From positions 14,782,443 through 14,846,442 of the forward strand of contig OY829538.1 in assembly GCA_963691705.1 (NCBI GenBank): a stretch of DNA of 64,000 bases, given 5' to 3'. Numbering within the stretch: position 1 is the stretch's first letter; each line of letters begins with the position of its first letter. The translations under genes were made by a program, and so were the position numbers. The stretch is from Viola odorata. Lineage: Eukaryota; Streptophyta; Magnoliopsida; Malpighiales; Violaceae. The notes beneath the pieces were generated by a model. The model did not search any database. It had not been told where the DNA came from and saw nothing but the letters and a program-made list of their open reading frames with translations. This document shows positions 55,263-64,000 of this stretch, in pieces.

Positions 55263-55746
55263 TACATTAATAGTCTGTACTCTATGCAAGACAGGATAGT
55301 GATCCAAATACAGTTAGACTTGAAAGCACTAAACTCACTATATGCTTGCTGGACTGAATTAACTAATTGTGCAACTATTTTATGGCACTTTTTGTGCTGA
55401 AGTGTTTGGATTGATGAAAAAAAAATCAAGGTCAAAAGCATTCACATCAGGAGAGTTTGGAGGCTGGTTTTTCAATTGAAAGTTCAATCCACTTTCCATG
55501 ACTGCATTGGCAAAAGCAACATCTTTTCGAAGAACATAAGTATTGGTATTGTCTTGTTGTATGTAAATAGGGAAGAAAATACATCTCTTGGCCATCTTTG
55601 TTTAATGGCTGGAATCAAGAATTGTATCATGTGATCTCTAATGACATCTCTACTAACTGAAGTCATTGGCTTCATTTCCTGTTGCCTTTATCTCTGTTAA
55701 AACTTGATCTTTTTGCTGGTTCAAATGTCACCAAAGGAAAGGAACC
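55263..55746 (-). pseudogene. Second mariner transposase fragment, cut by element D
   Basis: Reading leftward from 55746: FPLVTFEPAKRSSFNRDKGN, then MTSVSRDVIRDHMIQFLIPAIKQRWP, IYIQQDNTNTYVL (second catalytic Asp in QQDN), LNFQLKNQPPNSPDVNAFDL (third catalytic Asp in SPD), and finally VNSVQQAYSEFSAFKSN. Frames change near 55680 and 55595. The catalytic motifs are better kept than in the element at 42146. The part before FPLV is missing because element D begins at 55747; the rest presumably lies beyond D, outside the window. Confidence 0.85.
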
Positions 55747-56523
55747 TGATAATACATAAAATTATCAGAAGGGCACAATGGATTTTGCACCTTCACAAAG
55801 TACTATTGACCAGCCAAAACGGCATCGCGACCGTTTGACCACGTCAACAGGAATAAGTGACCAAAGGACAAGTCTAGCCCGATTGTCTCAAATCAGGACA
55901 AGGCCGATCCATCCGCCCAAGCATGAAGAAACGGATCGGCACCGTTATATACCCTGGCCTGGTTAATGTGTCACCAAACGGCACCCAGCCGATTCTACAC
56001 AACGGCTGTCTGCCGATTCCACCCTAACGGCATCGTACTGATGGGGCCCAGATATTAATCTCCCCTCACAGATATTATTTGTATAATACTCCATAGTCAG
56101 TATACATTTAGTCAAGGTTGGCAGGGAGGATAACCTGCTCCCATCACATCATCACCTGACAACCGGACAAGGGGACGACTCTATTCCCCTAAAATAAGGT
56201 CTGCACCCCACGTTATAATGATGAATCCCTGCTCCTAGACCACCTGCTGAGGAAAAAGGGGAGGGGATGTCAGAGATCTAACCACTCCAGTCCAGCCTAA
56301 GGACTAGAGGGAGGTATATAAGGGAAGTTTCTCCTTTACTCAAGGACACGGAAAAAACACACACACTTTCTCCACACTTAACAAAAATTACTGACTTTGG
56401 CATTGGAGCTCTTACGCCGGAAAACACTTCCGGCATTGTGCAGGCCCTTCGCGGCGATCTGATCAGCATCTTCCAGCGAGCCACTTTACCAAGAAACCCC
56501 TCACTCCGGTCCACGGATTATTA
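55747..56523 (+). repeat. Element D 5' LTR (about 777 bp)
   Basis: Start TGATAAT at 55747, exactly where mariner coding sequence stops; end ATTATTA at about 56523, the place set by the primer site (the element C spacing is three bases, so 1-2 bases of doubt). TATATAAG at 56315-56322 is the likely TATA box. The partner LTR is outside the window, so ends cannot be compared. Confidence 0.65.
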
Positions 56524-56525
56524 TT

Positions 56526-56544
56526 TGGTGCTTTCATTGAGAGC
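56526..56544 (+). promoter_or_regulatory. Primer-binding site of element D
   Basis: TGGTGCTTTCATTGAGAGC, identical to the site in element C (27225-27243). Confidence 0.88.
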
Positions 56545-56625
56545 TTTTGGGTTTTTGAGTGAGCAGCCTTGAAATTCAAAGCTCTTCCTTTTTCAATCTT
56601 ATTGGGGTTTTCTTCATTCCCAAAG

Positions 56626-59600
56626 ATGGCATCCGATCCAAACTTTCAATCAAATCAACCCACCAGTGGTGTTGCTGGTCAGTATGAAACTCCACCTCCT
56701 CACGTCTCATCTTCCCGTGTGGACATGAACGCCGCAGCCCGCCGGCTTAATTTCCCAGAAATTCCAGAGGTGCTACTTCCCGGCACTCCACAACCAGCAG
56801 TCATCCCACCAGCAGTCATGCATGAGTTCGCTGCCTTGCATCGACGGATGGATCTGATGATGCAAACGTTTATGGGAAGGACCCCTCCGCCCGTCAACCA
56901 GCAAATCCTCCCCCAGCAGATCCACTCCCAACAGATCATTCCTCAGCAGGTCCCTGACCAACCTGCGGTGACACCGTCTTTAGTGCCTCCGCCTATGGCA
57001 CTCCAGCCAGTCAGATCTGTACAACAGCACGTCAGTCAGACAACTCAACGGGGAAATCCATCGAATGAACTCCGGCTACCCCGTCAGAGTGAAAATCCGA
57101 TTAGAGGGGAAGGATTTCTGGACAACATGGAAGAGGCTAACAGCCGGGCAGTCCAACGTAGCCCAAGAAGGAGCCAGAGGCAGTCAGTAGAAAGAAGATC
57201 CGAGAGAGGAAGAGGTCGAGAGAGGTCAATGGATCGGCCTCAGTCCGGAAGAGATCGCGAGAGGGCTGATCGGAATGCCTCCAGAGGCTCGGCCTCCCTG
57301 CGAGCTCGTGAAGAGCAAGATGATGATCCAAAGAACCCTTTAACCTTTCGGGTTAGGAAGCATCGGGTGAGCAGACACGTCAAATTGCCAACTAATTCCT
57401 ACATGGGGACGACGGATCCGACAGTTCATGTGAGCCTAGTAAAAAAGCATGTTAAGTTTTTTACTAGAAAGGATGAGGCGCTGTGCCAAATATTCGTGAT
57501 GACTCTGAAGGGAATCGCCAACACCTGGTTTGAAAAATTGCCAGCCGGATCTGTTGACAGTTTTGAGCAGTTGGCGAAAGTTTTCACAAGCCGATTTAGC
57601 TCTTGTATTCCTGTGGAAAAGTCTCCGGCGATTCTATTTGATATGGTGCGAAAGTCGGGGGAATCCTTAACGGTGTATGTTGCCAGATTCAATGCTGAGT
57701 TGGCGACTCTGCCCGACGTTGCGCCAAACTTTACCGCTGAGGCTTTGAGGAGGAACTGCAGGTATCGGGAGTTGGAGAATGCTCTGATTGCGAGCACGCC
57801 GAAGACCCTGGACCTCTTGCGGATCGAGGTAGACAAATATGCGAGGATGGAAGAAGCAGACTTCCAGCGGAAGAAACGGGAGGAGTCCGATCCCCCAAAG
57901 AAAGGAACGGCTGTCCGCAAACAGGGAGAAAAGAAGCAAACGGCTGGAGGCCGACAGATGGATCGCCTCGCGGACTCCTCCGCTTTGCTGCTAACCAAGC
58001 CGGTGGCGGAGATCTTCGCCATCATAGAAGAACGGAGATTGCCGATTCAGTATCCCAAGCGCAAGCCCGGCGTCGTTATGGGACCGTATAAGGATTCCTA
58101 TTGCCGTTTCCATAAGGCAAAAGGGCATGACACGGAGGATTGTTTCTCCCTGAAAAAGGCAATTGAAAAGTTAATTGAAGAGGGCTATTTGGGCGAATTT
58201 GCGGCCAAGGCTCGAAATAGGGCCAGGGAGGATCGAACTGACGGCAACAGGAGAGAAGCAGAGGCCGATCCCAATGCAGCCGGAACCAGTGTCCAGAGAG
58301 ACAGAGGAAAGCAGCAGGTGTTGACAACCTCTCTCGATGAGTTCCCCATGATCAATTTGATAGCGGGAGGAACCCAGCAGGAGGAATCGGAGGATGTACC
58401 GATTGGGGAAAAGAGAAAGCGGAATGATCCCGTTGGGGAGAAAACAGGCCTATCGGAGCTGGACCGAATGGCCATAACATTTTCAGAGGAGGATGAGATT
58501 GGAGTGACATGTCCTCAGAATGAAGCATTAGTGGTAACAGCCATCATTGCCGATTGCGGAGTCAGACGGACACTGGTGGACAACGGAAGTGCTGTGAACC
58601 TCATTTCTGCCAACGCCTTTAACCGTTTGCAAGGACCTAAGCCAGACTTGAAGCCTTGCCGACGGCCGATCATCGGGGTAAACGGCGTTCCCATTCCTGT
58701 GGTAGGCTTAACTTTTCTGTCAATCTTTTTTGTGGAAGACAGCTCCCGCAGAAAGGAGCAGCAGCTATTTCTGGTGGTGGACTTAAACCTGCCATACAAT
58801 GTGATCTTGGGGCGTCCGTTTTTAAATGCTCTCGGTGTCGTAATATCGCAAAGGCATTTGAAGATGAAATACCCTTCCTGGGATGGCGTGGTTACAATCC
58901 GAGGAGATCAGAAGGTAGCTGCTGAATGCTACATCACAATGGTTGATGGTTGCTGTGATCGCTATGTTTGCGTAGCGGACGATTCACTAGAAGATGATGA
59001 GGAGCAGCGTACCCAGCCATTGGAGAGAATGGTCCAAGTATCGGTGGCTGATCTGCCCACTGAGCATTTTTTAATAAGCGAGAAGCTGAGCAAGGGAGAG
59101 TGTGACCAGCTTGCGTTTCTGTTAAACAAGTGCAGAGGAGAATTCGCTTGGGTCCCGACGAACATACAGGGCCTTTCGAGGGAAACGGCAGAGCACCGGT
59201 TAAACGTGTACCCGAATGCCAGGCCAGTGCAACAGAAACGGCGAGCCTTCTCCAAAGAAAAAGCAGATGCAATTGAGAAAGAAGTGGACAAGCTCTTAAA
59301 GGCTAACTTCATCCGAGAGGTTCAGTATCCACCATGGTTAGCTAATCCAGTGGTAGTGAGAAAGCCAAACGGGGAGTGGAGGATGTGTATTGATTTCACC
59401 GACCTAAACGAGGCATGCCCCAAGGACTGTTATCCGCTGCCACGGATAGAGCAATTGGTGGATCAAACGGCTGGGTATGAGTATCTAAGTTCGCTTGATG
59501 CCAATTCGGGGTATCATCAGATACCGATGGCGATCGAAGACGAGGAGAAAACGGCTTTCATCACGCCAAGGGCCACCTACTGCTATCGGGCTATGCCGTT

Positions 59601-62326
59601 TGGTCTGAAGAATGCTGGAGCAACATTTCAGAGAACGGCCAATAAGATTTTCGAGCCGTTAATCGGGAAAAATCTGGAGGTGTACGTTGATGATATGCTG
59701 GTGAAAAGCAGAAATTTTGAGACGCATCTGCGAGACCTTGAGGAGGTATTTGGGATAATGCGAAAATTTGGAATGAAATTAAATCCAAAAAAATGCATGT
59801 TTGCATTCCAAACGGGGAAATTCCTTGGTTATGTGGTCAGCAGAAAAGGAATTCAGCCCAATCCCGCCAAGCTGAAGGCGATCAAGGACATGGTTTCGCC
59901 AAAGAGTGTGAAGGAGGTGCAGCGACTCACAGGAAGAGTAATTGCTTTGAGCCGATTCATCTCCAAGCAGGGCGAGAAATGCCTCCCATTTTTCAAAGTC
60001 ATTCGGAAGAAGGCACAATTCGGATGGGATGGCGATTGTGAAAAGGCTTTTCACGACTTGAAGAAATATCTGTCATCTGAATTGTTGCTAACTCGACCCG
60101 AAGAGGGGGACACCCTTTTTTCTTTATTTGGGGGCGGCCGATGAGGTGGTTAGTGCCGTCTTGGTTCGGGAGGAAAACGGCATACATCGGCCGATTCACT
60201 TTATCAGCCGGATCTTGAAGGATGCTGAGCTGAGGTACTCTCAAATTGAAAAAATTGCTTTCGCTCTGTTGCAAGCCGCTAGAAAGATGGCCCGGTATTT
60301 CCAAGCTCATCCGATGGTCGTGCTGACAGACCAGCCTCTAAGAAGGATTTTCAGAAGACCCGAGTCGTCTGGCCGTATGATCATTTGGGCCATCGAATTG
60401 GAGCAATATGGATTGCAATATCAGTCCAGACCCGCCATCAAAGGCCAGGCGCTGGCCGATTTTATTGCCGAATGCACGTTTGTCCAGAAACGGATTCCTT
60501 CGCCAGAAAGAAAAGAAGAAGCCTGCTTACCGCTTCCCGATATGAACGGAGATCGGTGGACAATTTTTGTGGATGGCGCCAAGAATCAAACCGAAGTGGG
60601 AGCCGGCGTTATCATTTTAGGTCCAGAAGGGATTAAAATGAGGTACGCCTTAAAAATCTCAAGGCCGTTATCAAATAATGCGGCCGAATATGAAGCTCTA
60701 TTGGCAGGATTGCGCATCGGAGGGAATCTGATCGGTAATGCACAATCGTCCAGCGTCCGTTTGGTCATCTACGGAGACTCAAAATTGATTATTGATCAAG
60801 CCAACGGTGATTCTCAGGCTAGAGAGCCGATTATGATTCAGTACTTGAAGAAAGTACAGAAGGAGCTAGCCGAAATTAAAAATATGGGAATTCATGCTGA
60901 AATCAACCACATCCCAAGAGAGAAAAATGCAGAGGCTGATGAGATTGCCAAGCTGGCAGCAAACTCTGAGGCAATGATGCCACCCGATGTGATGGTGGAG
61001 GAAATCACCATTCCTTCTTTTATGGAAGAGCAGCAAGTGCTATGTGTATTAGAGGCAGCCAATGACTAGCGCATTCCGGTGATTAATTATCTCAAGCATG
61101 GCAAGCTGCCAGAAAACGCGAGTGAGAAGTTGAAGATCCTCAAAAGAGCGGCTAGATGCACTTACCACGACGGGGTGTTTCTTCGTCGTTGTCTCACTTA
61201 CCCGGCGGCAAAATGTATAATGGAAGAAGAAGGCCTGTATACGCTCAGGGAAATCCACGAGGGAATATGCGGAATGCATGCCTCAGGAAACACCATGGCT
61301 GCTCAAGTCCTCCGAACAGGGTTTTATTGGCCAACAATTAGAAGAGATTCAGATAACTTTGTAAAATCTTGTCATAAATGCCAGGAATTTGCAAAGGAAC
61401 CACAACGGCCAGCAACTGAATTGTCAAGTATGGTGAGTCCATGCCCATTTGCAAAATGGGGAATTGATATCTTGGGACCTTTCCCAATCGCTAAAAGTCA
61501 GCTCCAATATGTTATTGTTGCTGTCGATTATTTCACAAAGTGGGCTGAGGCAGAAGCTGTGGCAAAGATAATGGCAGACAGCACTTGGAGGTTTTTTATG
61601 AACAGCGTTATCATGAGGTTCGGTTTCCCAAGAATTCTCGTGAGCGATAACGGCACCCAATTCACCAGCACTTACTTTAAAAAGAAATGCTCAGAATACT
61701 CAATTGAACAGCGGTTCTCCTCCGTTGCGCATCCGCAAACAAACGGGCAAACGGAAGTCACCAACAGAGCAATCCTTAACGGGATTAAGAAAAACCTTGA
61801 GGGCAAGCCCACAAAGTGGCCAGAGGAGTTGCCGTTTGTTATGTGGGCCTATCGGATGACCACTAAAACCAGCACTGGCATGACACCGTTTGCCATGGCG
61901 TATGGGGTCGAAGCTGTTTCTCCAGTAGAGATCGGCGCAATTAGCCTTCGGGTTGAGTACTTCAACGAAGAGCAAAATGAAGAAAGATTAAGGGAGCAGC
62001 TGGATCTTTTGCCAGAGATGAGAGAAGAAGCCATTCTCAAAACATTGCACTACAAGCGCAAAATGGCGAAATACCATAATCGGCGCGTCAAAGAACGGCT
62101 ACTCAAAGCAGGAGATTTAGTCCTGCGCAAGATAACAGCGACGGGCAGAGAGAAGAAAAAGCTCACGCCGAATTGGGAAGGACCATATCGCGTTACCAGA
62201 GTCATCGGCAAAGGTGCGTATCACCTGGAAACAATGAACGGTACTCCGATACCCAACTCTTGGAATATTTGCAATTTAAAGCTATATCACTCCAGAGTGA
62301 ATATGTTGTTTTCACTTGCCGAATAA
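56626..62326 (+). pseudogene. Element D gag-pol polyprotein, one frameshift and one stop
   Basis: ATG 56626 (the ORF is open further upstream but has no ATG). Gag has a Gln/Pro-rich N-terminus, an Arg/Ser-rich block, the capsid core (about 57340-57860, with ANTWFEKLPAGSVDSFEQL) and zinc knuckle CRFHKAKGHDTEDC (about 58101). Protease is LVDNGSAVNLI (58576-58608). RT includes WRMCIDFTDLNEACPKDCYP and YVDD (59683-59694). An extra T in a T run near 60115-60121 shifts the frame. RNase H 1 follows, then a second RNase H (IFVDGAKN, AAEYEALLAGL, YGDSKLI, AEADEIAKL; 60560-60970). TAG at 61067-61069 stands where Trp is usual. Integrase has the CHKC zinc pair and core DDE (WGIDILGPF, VSDNGTQF, QTEVTNRA), ending at TAA 62324. 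It would copy and insert the element if both lesions were absent. Confidence 0.92.
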
Positions 62327-62579
62327 ATGATAAAAATATTGAGGGGACAGATCATTTGCAACTAATAATGTTTAAAGTATATATGTGCCCGTATTGTGCT
62401 TATCATATGGTTGCAGATTTAAAAAGAATCGTGGATGTAGGTTATTTTAAATCGAACCACGTTACCAAAACCCAAGAAATGGCGATGTTATCTCTACCAA
62501 GGCTACCTAAGGCACTGCCTGGGGATGCCGACAACCAAATCGGCAGCAGCCCGACTAATTCAAAACACTACCAGGGCAT

Positions 62580-62705
62580 ACATCGCCAACGATACATATA
62601 TCGCCAACGATACATATATTGTCGCCAAGACATATATCGCTATTGAGGCATATATCGTTATTGAGGCGTATATCGTTATTGAGGCATATATTGCTATGGA
62701 GACGC
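62580..62705 (+). repeat. 18-bp tandem repeats in element D
   Basis: Two units like CGCCAACGATACATATAT (from 62583), a divergent one, then about four units like CGTTATTGAGGCATATAT. All share CATATAT and keep an 18-base period. Confidence 0.8.
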
Positions 62706-62781
62706 ATATCGTCATCACATCGTCATAAGACCATTTCGGTCCTGCTGATCAGACGGTGACAAAATGAAGAAAGACTCAAAC

Positions 62782-62877
62782 CTATCTGTGTCTTAGTAAA
62801 CCAGATAGAAGTACCTGTGTCTTCGTAAACTAGGTAATAAAGACTCAAACCTATCTGTGTCTTAGTAAACCAGATAG
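62782..62877. repeat. Three hairpin units with the same loop
   Basis: Stem arms CTATCTG/CAGATAG (62782-62788 with 62802-62808 and 62851-62857 with 62871-62877) and TACCT/AGGTA (62812-62816 with 62832-62836) each enclose nearly the same loop, TGTGTCTT(A/C)GTAAAC. The middle unit changes a T-A pair to C-G. Confidence 0.75.
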
Positions 62878-63204
62878 AGAAACGACAACGCAAAAACAAT
62901 ATCTCCAAAACGGCCCAGTGCCGAAAGGTCCAAACGGCCACCTCAAGCGAACGAAAACAGATTCCTCAAACGGCAACTTGCCGATTTGCCAAAATAAAGA
63001 TAAGTTCAAGTTACAATTGTTTTATCTTTTTTATTTTATTTTTTCGGGAGTAATATATATATAGCAGAAATGGTTAAGCATTTGCAATAACTTAAAATTG
63101 CAAAATTATATATATCCCGAATAAATAATATTGTTCTTTACAAAATATGTTAAGATCGGCAATAATCTAAAAGCAGAAAAGACAAGTCTAAGCAAAAGAC
63201 AGCT

Positions 63205-63990
63205 CTATCGTTCGTCTTCTGAAGAGGATTGATACTCCTTTGCCTCAGCCTCTCTTTCCAAGGAATAAACATATTCGCTAAGCTTTGTGGCATCAAAGTT
63301 AACCTCCCCATAGAACTCCATATAACTGTCGATCATGATGTCCTTTGTCTTCTGTCGCCACCAACCGATCTTACCCGGAACCTTCTCCAACTCAGCGTCC
63401 TTCTCTGCGATGCTGCTCCTAGCCGTCTCTAACTCCGCCGTTTTGGTTTCCAAATCGGCACGGGCCGCTTCCAACTCGGCAGTAAGCTTGGCCACATTAG
63501 TAATCAGGGCGGCTTTATCTTCGCAAAGCTTGTTAACGGAATCGCACAAAGCAGATTTATCCGATAACAGCTCCCCGATCCGATCCTGCTCTTCCCTAAT
63601 CTTCGCGGAAAGGCCATCTCTTTCATTAAGACTATCAGTCAGCCTCTTGCGCGCCTCAATAACGGCCTTTTTGTCCGACTCCCGAGAGGCCACTAGAGTC
63701 TCCTTCTCTTTCTTAAGGGAAAGATTTTCAGCGATGGATCGCTGAAGGGCCTCCCTAGACTCCTCAAGCTTCGCATCCACGACTTCTGCAGCATATCGGG
63801 AAGCGCATAGGCCACTGTACATAACGCTTTGCAGGTTGGCGAAGTGAGAGCTAAGCTCCAAACGGCGGTATTTTTCTCTGTCGGCTTGATTGGCAAATAT
63901 TTCGCCCATCAGGTGACCGGTCCGATAGTCACTGCAAGCCGGCATTTTCAAGCCAAGGGAACGGCCGCAGCTCTCTCCTAGGTTATTCAA
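63205..63990 (-). CDS. Element D antisense ORF, coiled-coil C-terminal part
   Basis: Open for at least 261 codons on the minus strand; stop near 63205, and the frame may continue past the window edge, so the Met at 63990 need not be the start. Most of it is a long coiled coil: LEESREALQRSIAENLSLKKE, RIGELLSDKSALCDSVNKL, AKLTAELEAARADLETKTAE, in heptads. It ends WWRQKTKDIMIDSYMEFYG, FDATKLSEYVYSLE and an acidic SSSEDER. The ending matches antisense ORF c of element C (WKDKAIQAFAAGF, FDPAKIADYAFEKL). By analogy the gypsy-type N-terminal domain should lie beyond 64000. No stops are seen. Function unknown; self-association through the coiled coil is likely. Confidence 0.8.
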   Translation of the reverse strand: MNNLGESCGRSLGLKMPACSDYRTGHLMGEIFANQADREKYRRLELSSHFANLQSVMYSGLCASRYAAEVVDAKLEESREALQRSIAENLSLKKEKETLVASRESDKKAVIEARKRLTDSLNERDGLSAKIREEQDRIGELLSDKSALCDSVNKLCEDKAALITNVAKLTAELEAARADLETKTAELETARSSIAEKDAELEKVPGKIGWWRQKTKDIMIDSYMEFYGEVNFDATKLSEYVYSLEREAEAKEYQSSSEDER

Positions 63991-64000
63991 ACTGGTGACA

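Larger units (their letters stand above)
62327..63204 (+). other. Element D spacer between pol and the antisense ORF
   Basis: No long frame of its own. It starts with an ATTGAGGGGACAG purine-rich word (62338), then the 18-base tandem repeats (62580-62705), three hairpins (62782-62877), and AT-rich DNA with a TATATATATAG near 63055. Confidence 0.6.
55747..64000 (+). mobile_element. Element D: Tat-lineage gypsy retrotransposon, nearly intact, runs off the window
   Basis: 5' LTR, primer site, gag, protease, RT, RNase H, a second (archaeal-type) RNase H, integrase, then a non-coding region with small repeats, then a minus-strand ORF reaching the window edge. The second RNase H and the antisense ORF are hallmarks of the Tat lineage. 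Only one frameshift and one stop were found in gag-pol. The 3' LTR must lie beyond 64000. It inserted in a mariner transposase fragment. Confidence 0.9.

Noticed and set aside
62329..62728. Frames extending the element D pol into the 18-bp repeats
   Set aside because: Pol ends cleanly at 62324-62326 in the integrase tail; the later frames start inside spacer.
62723..62941. Minus-strand frame with repeated peptide
   Set aside because: It arises only from the hairpin repeats read backwards; no start context or family match.
1..64000. CRISPR arrays, bacterial operons, rRNA or tRNA genes
   Set aside because: No repeat-spacer pattern, no ribosome-binding or polycistronic layout, and no tRNA or rRNA sequence seen; tRNA-like matches are only retroelement primer sites.

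Overview
This window looks like repeat-rich, gene-poor plant (angiosperm, probably eudicot) nuclear DNA, such as pericentromeric or other heterochromatin. The evidence is wall-to-wall plant transposable elements (Ty3/gypsy of the Tat, Athila and CRM-like types, Ty1/copia, plant mariner, hAT, PIF/Harbinger, Stowaway and LINE). I found no intact single-copy host gene. The species cannot be named from the sequence. Element names, lineages and boundaries below come from reading motifs, terminal inverted bases and target-site duplications (TSDs), not from a database search.

Left part (1-9889). At the left edge is a fragment of a Tat-like gypsy element (E) that carries an antisense ORF. It abuts a truncated Tork-like copia element on the minus strand (to 2815). 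Next comes an Athila-like LTR remnant split by a solo LTR (3508-4889, TSD GTGCT). After that is AT-rich DNA with a possible small solo LTR (6931-7343) and a decayed RNase H-type LINE remnant (about 8660-9282).

Central nest (9890-41355). A TGTCAC...GTGACA solo LTR (H) received two insertions. One is a minus-strand solo LTR (G, 10205-13884, TSD GTAGA), which holds another solo LTR (11280-12651, TSD GATAT). The other is solo LTR I (13907-40991, TSD GATTC). Inside I lies a CRM-like chromovirus (A, 15447-40196, TSD AATTG). Inside its gag-pol lies an Athila-like, RT-less element (B, 18467-36247, TSD ATGAG). Inside B lie two further insertions. One is a Tat-like non-autonomous element on the minus strand (C, 19904-27783, TSD AAACT). 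The other is a PIF/Harbinger-type element (31809-34153, TSD TAA) that has captured three terminal exons of a serine carboxypeptidase gene.

Right part (41356-64000). A plant mariner (41483-49345) has its transposase gene split by Athila-like LTRs. It is followed by a Stowaway MITE interrupted by a 5'-truncated LINE, then a hAT element (52522-54905, TSD GAAATTAC) holding another Stowaway. A second mariner fragment follows, broken by a nearly intact Tat-lineage retrotransposon (D, 55747 to beyond 64000). D has gag, protease, RT, two RNase H domains, integrase and, downstream on the opposite strand, a coiled-coil ORF.

The most interesting system is the antisense gene set of the Tat-like elements C, E and D. 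C has lost essentially all of gag-pol but keeps four antisense reading frames. They are separately spaced, at least three have TATA-like boxes upstream, and two related ones carry introns at matching places. Related promoter and ORF sequence is kept in E, and a related coiled-coil ORF is kept in D. Other points are a triplicated hairpin with a compensatory change in D, a strong bias of premature stops toward former Gln or Trp codons (the pattern of cytosine deamination), and a shared variant primer-binding motif in a copia and a gypsy element.
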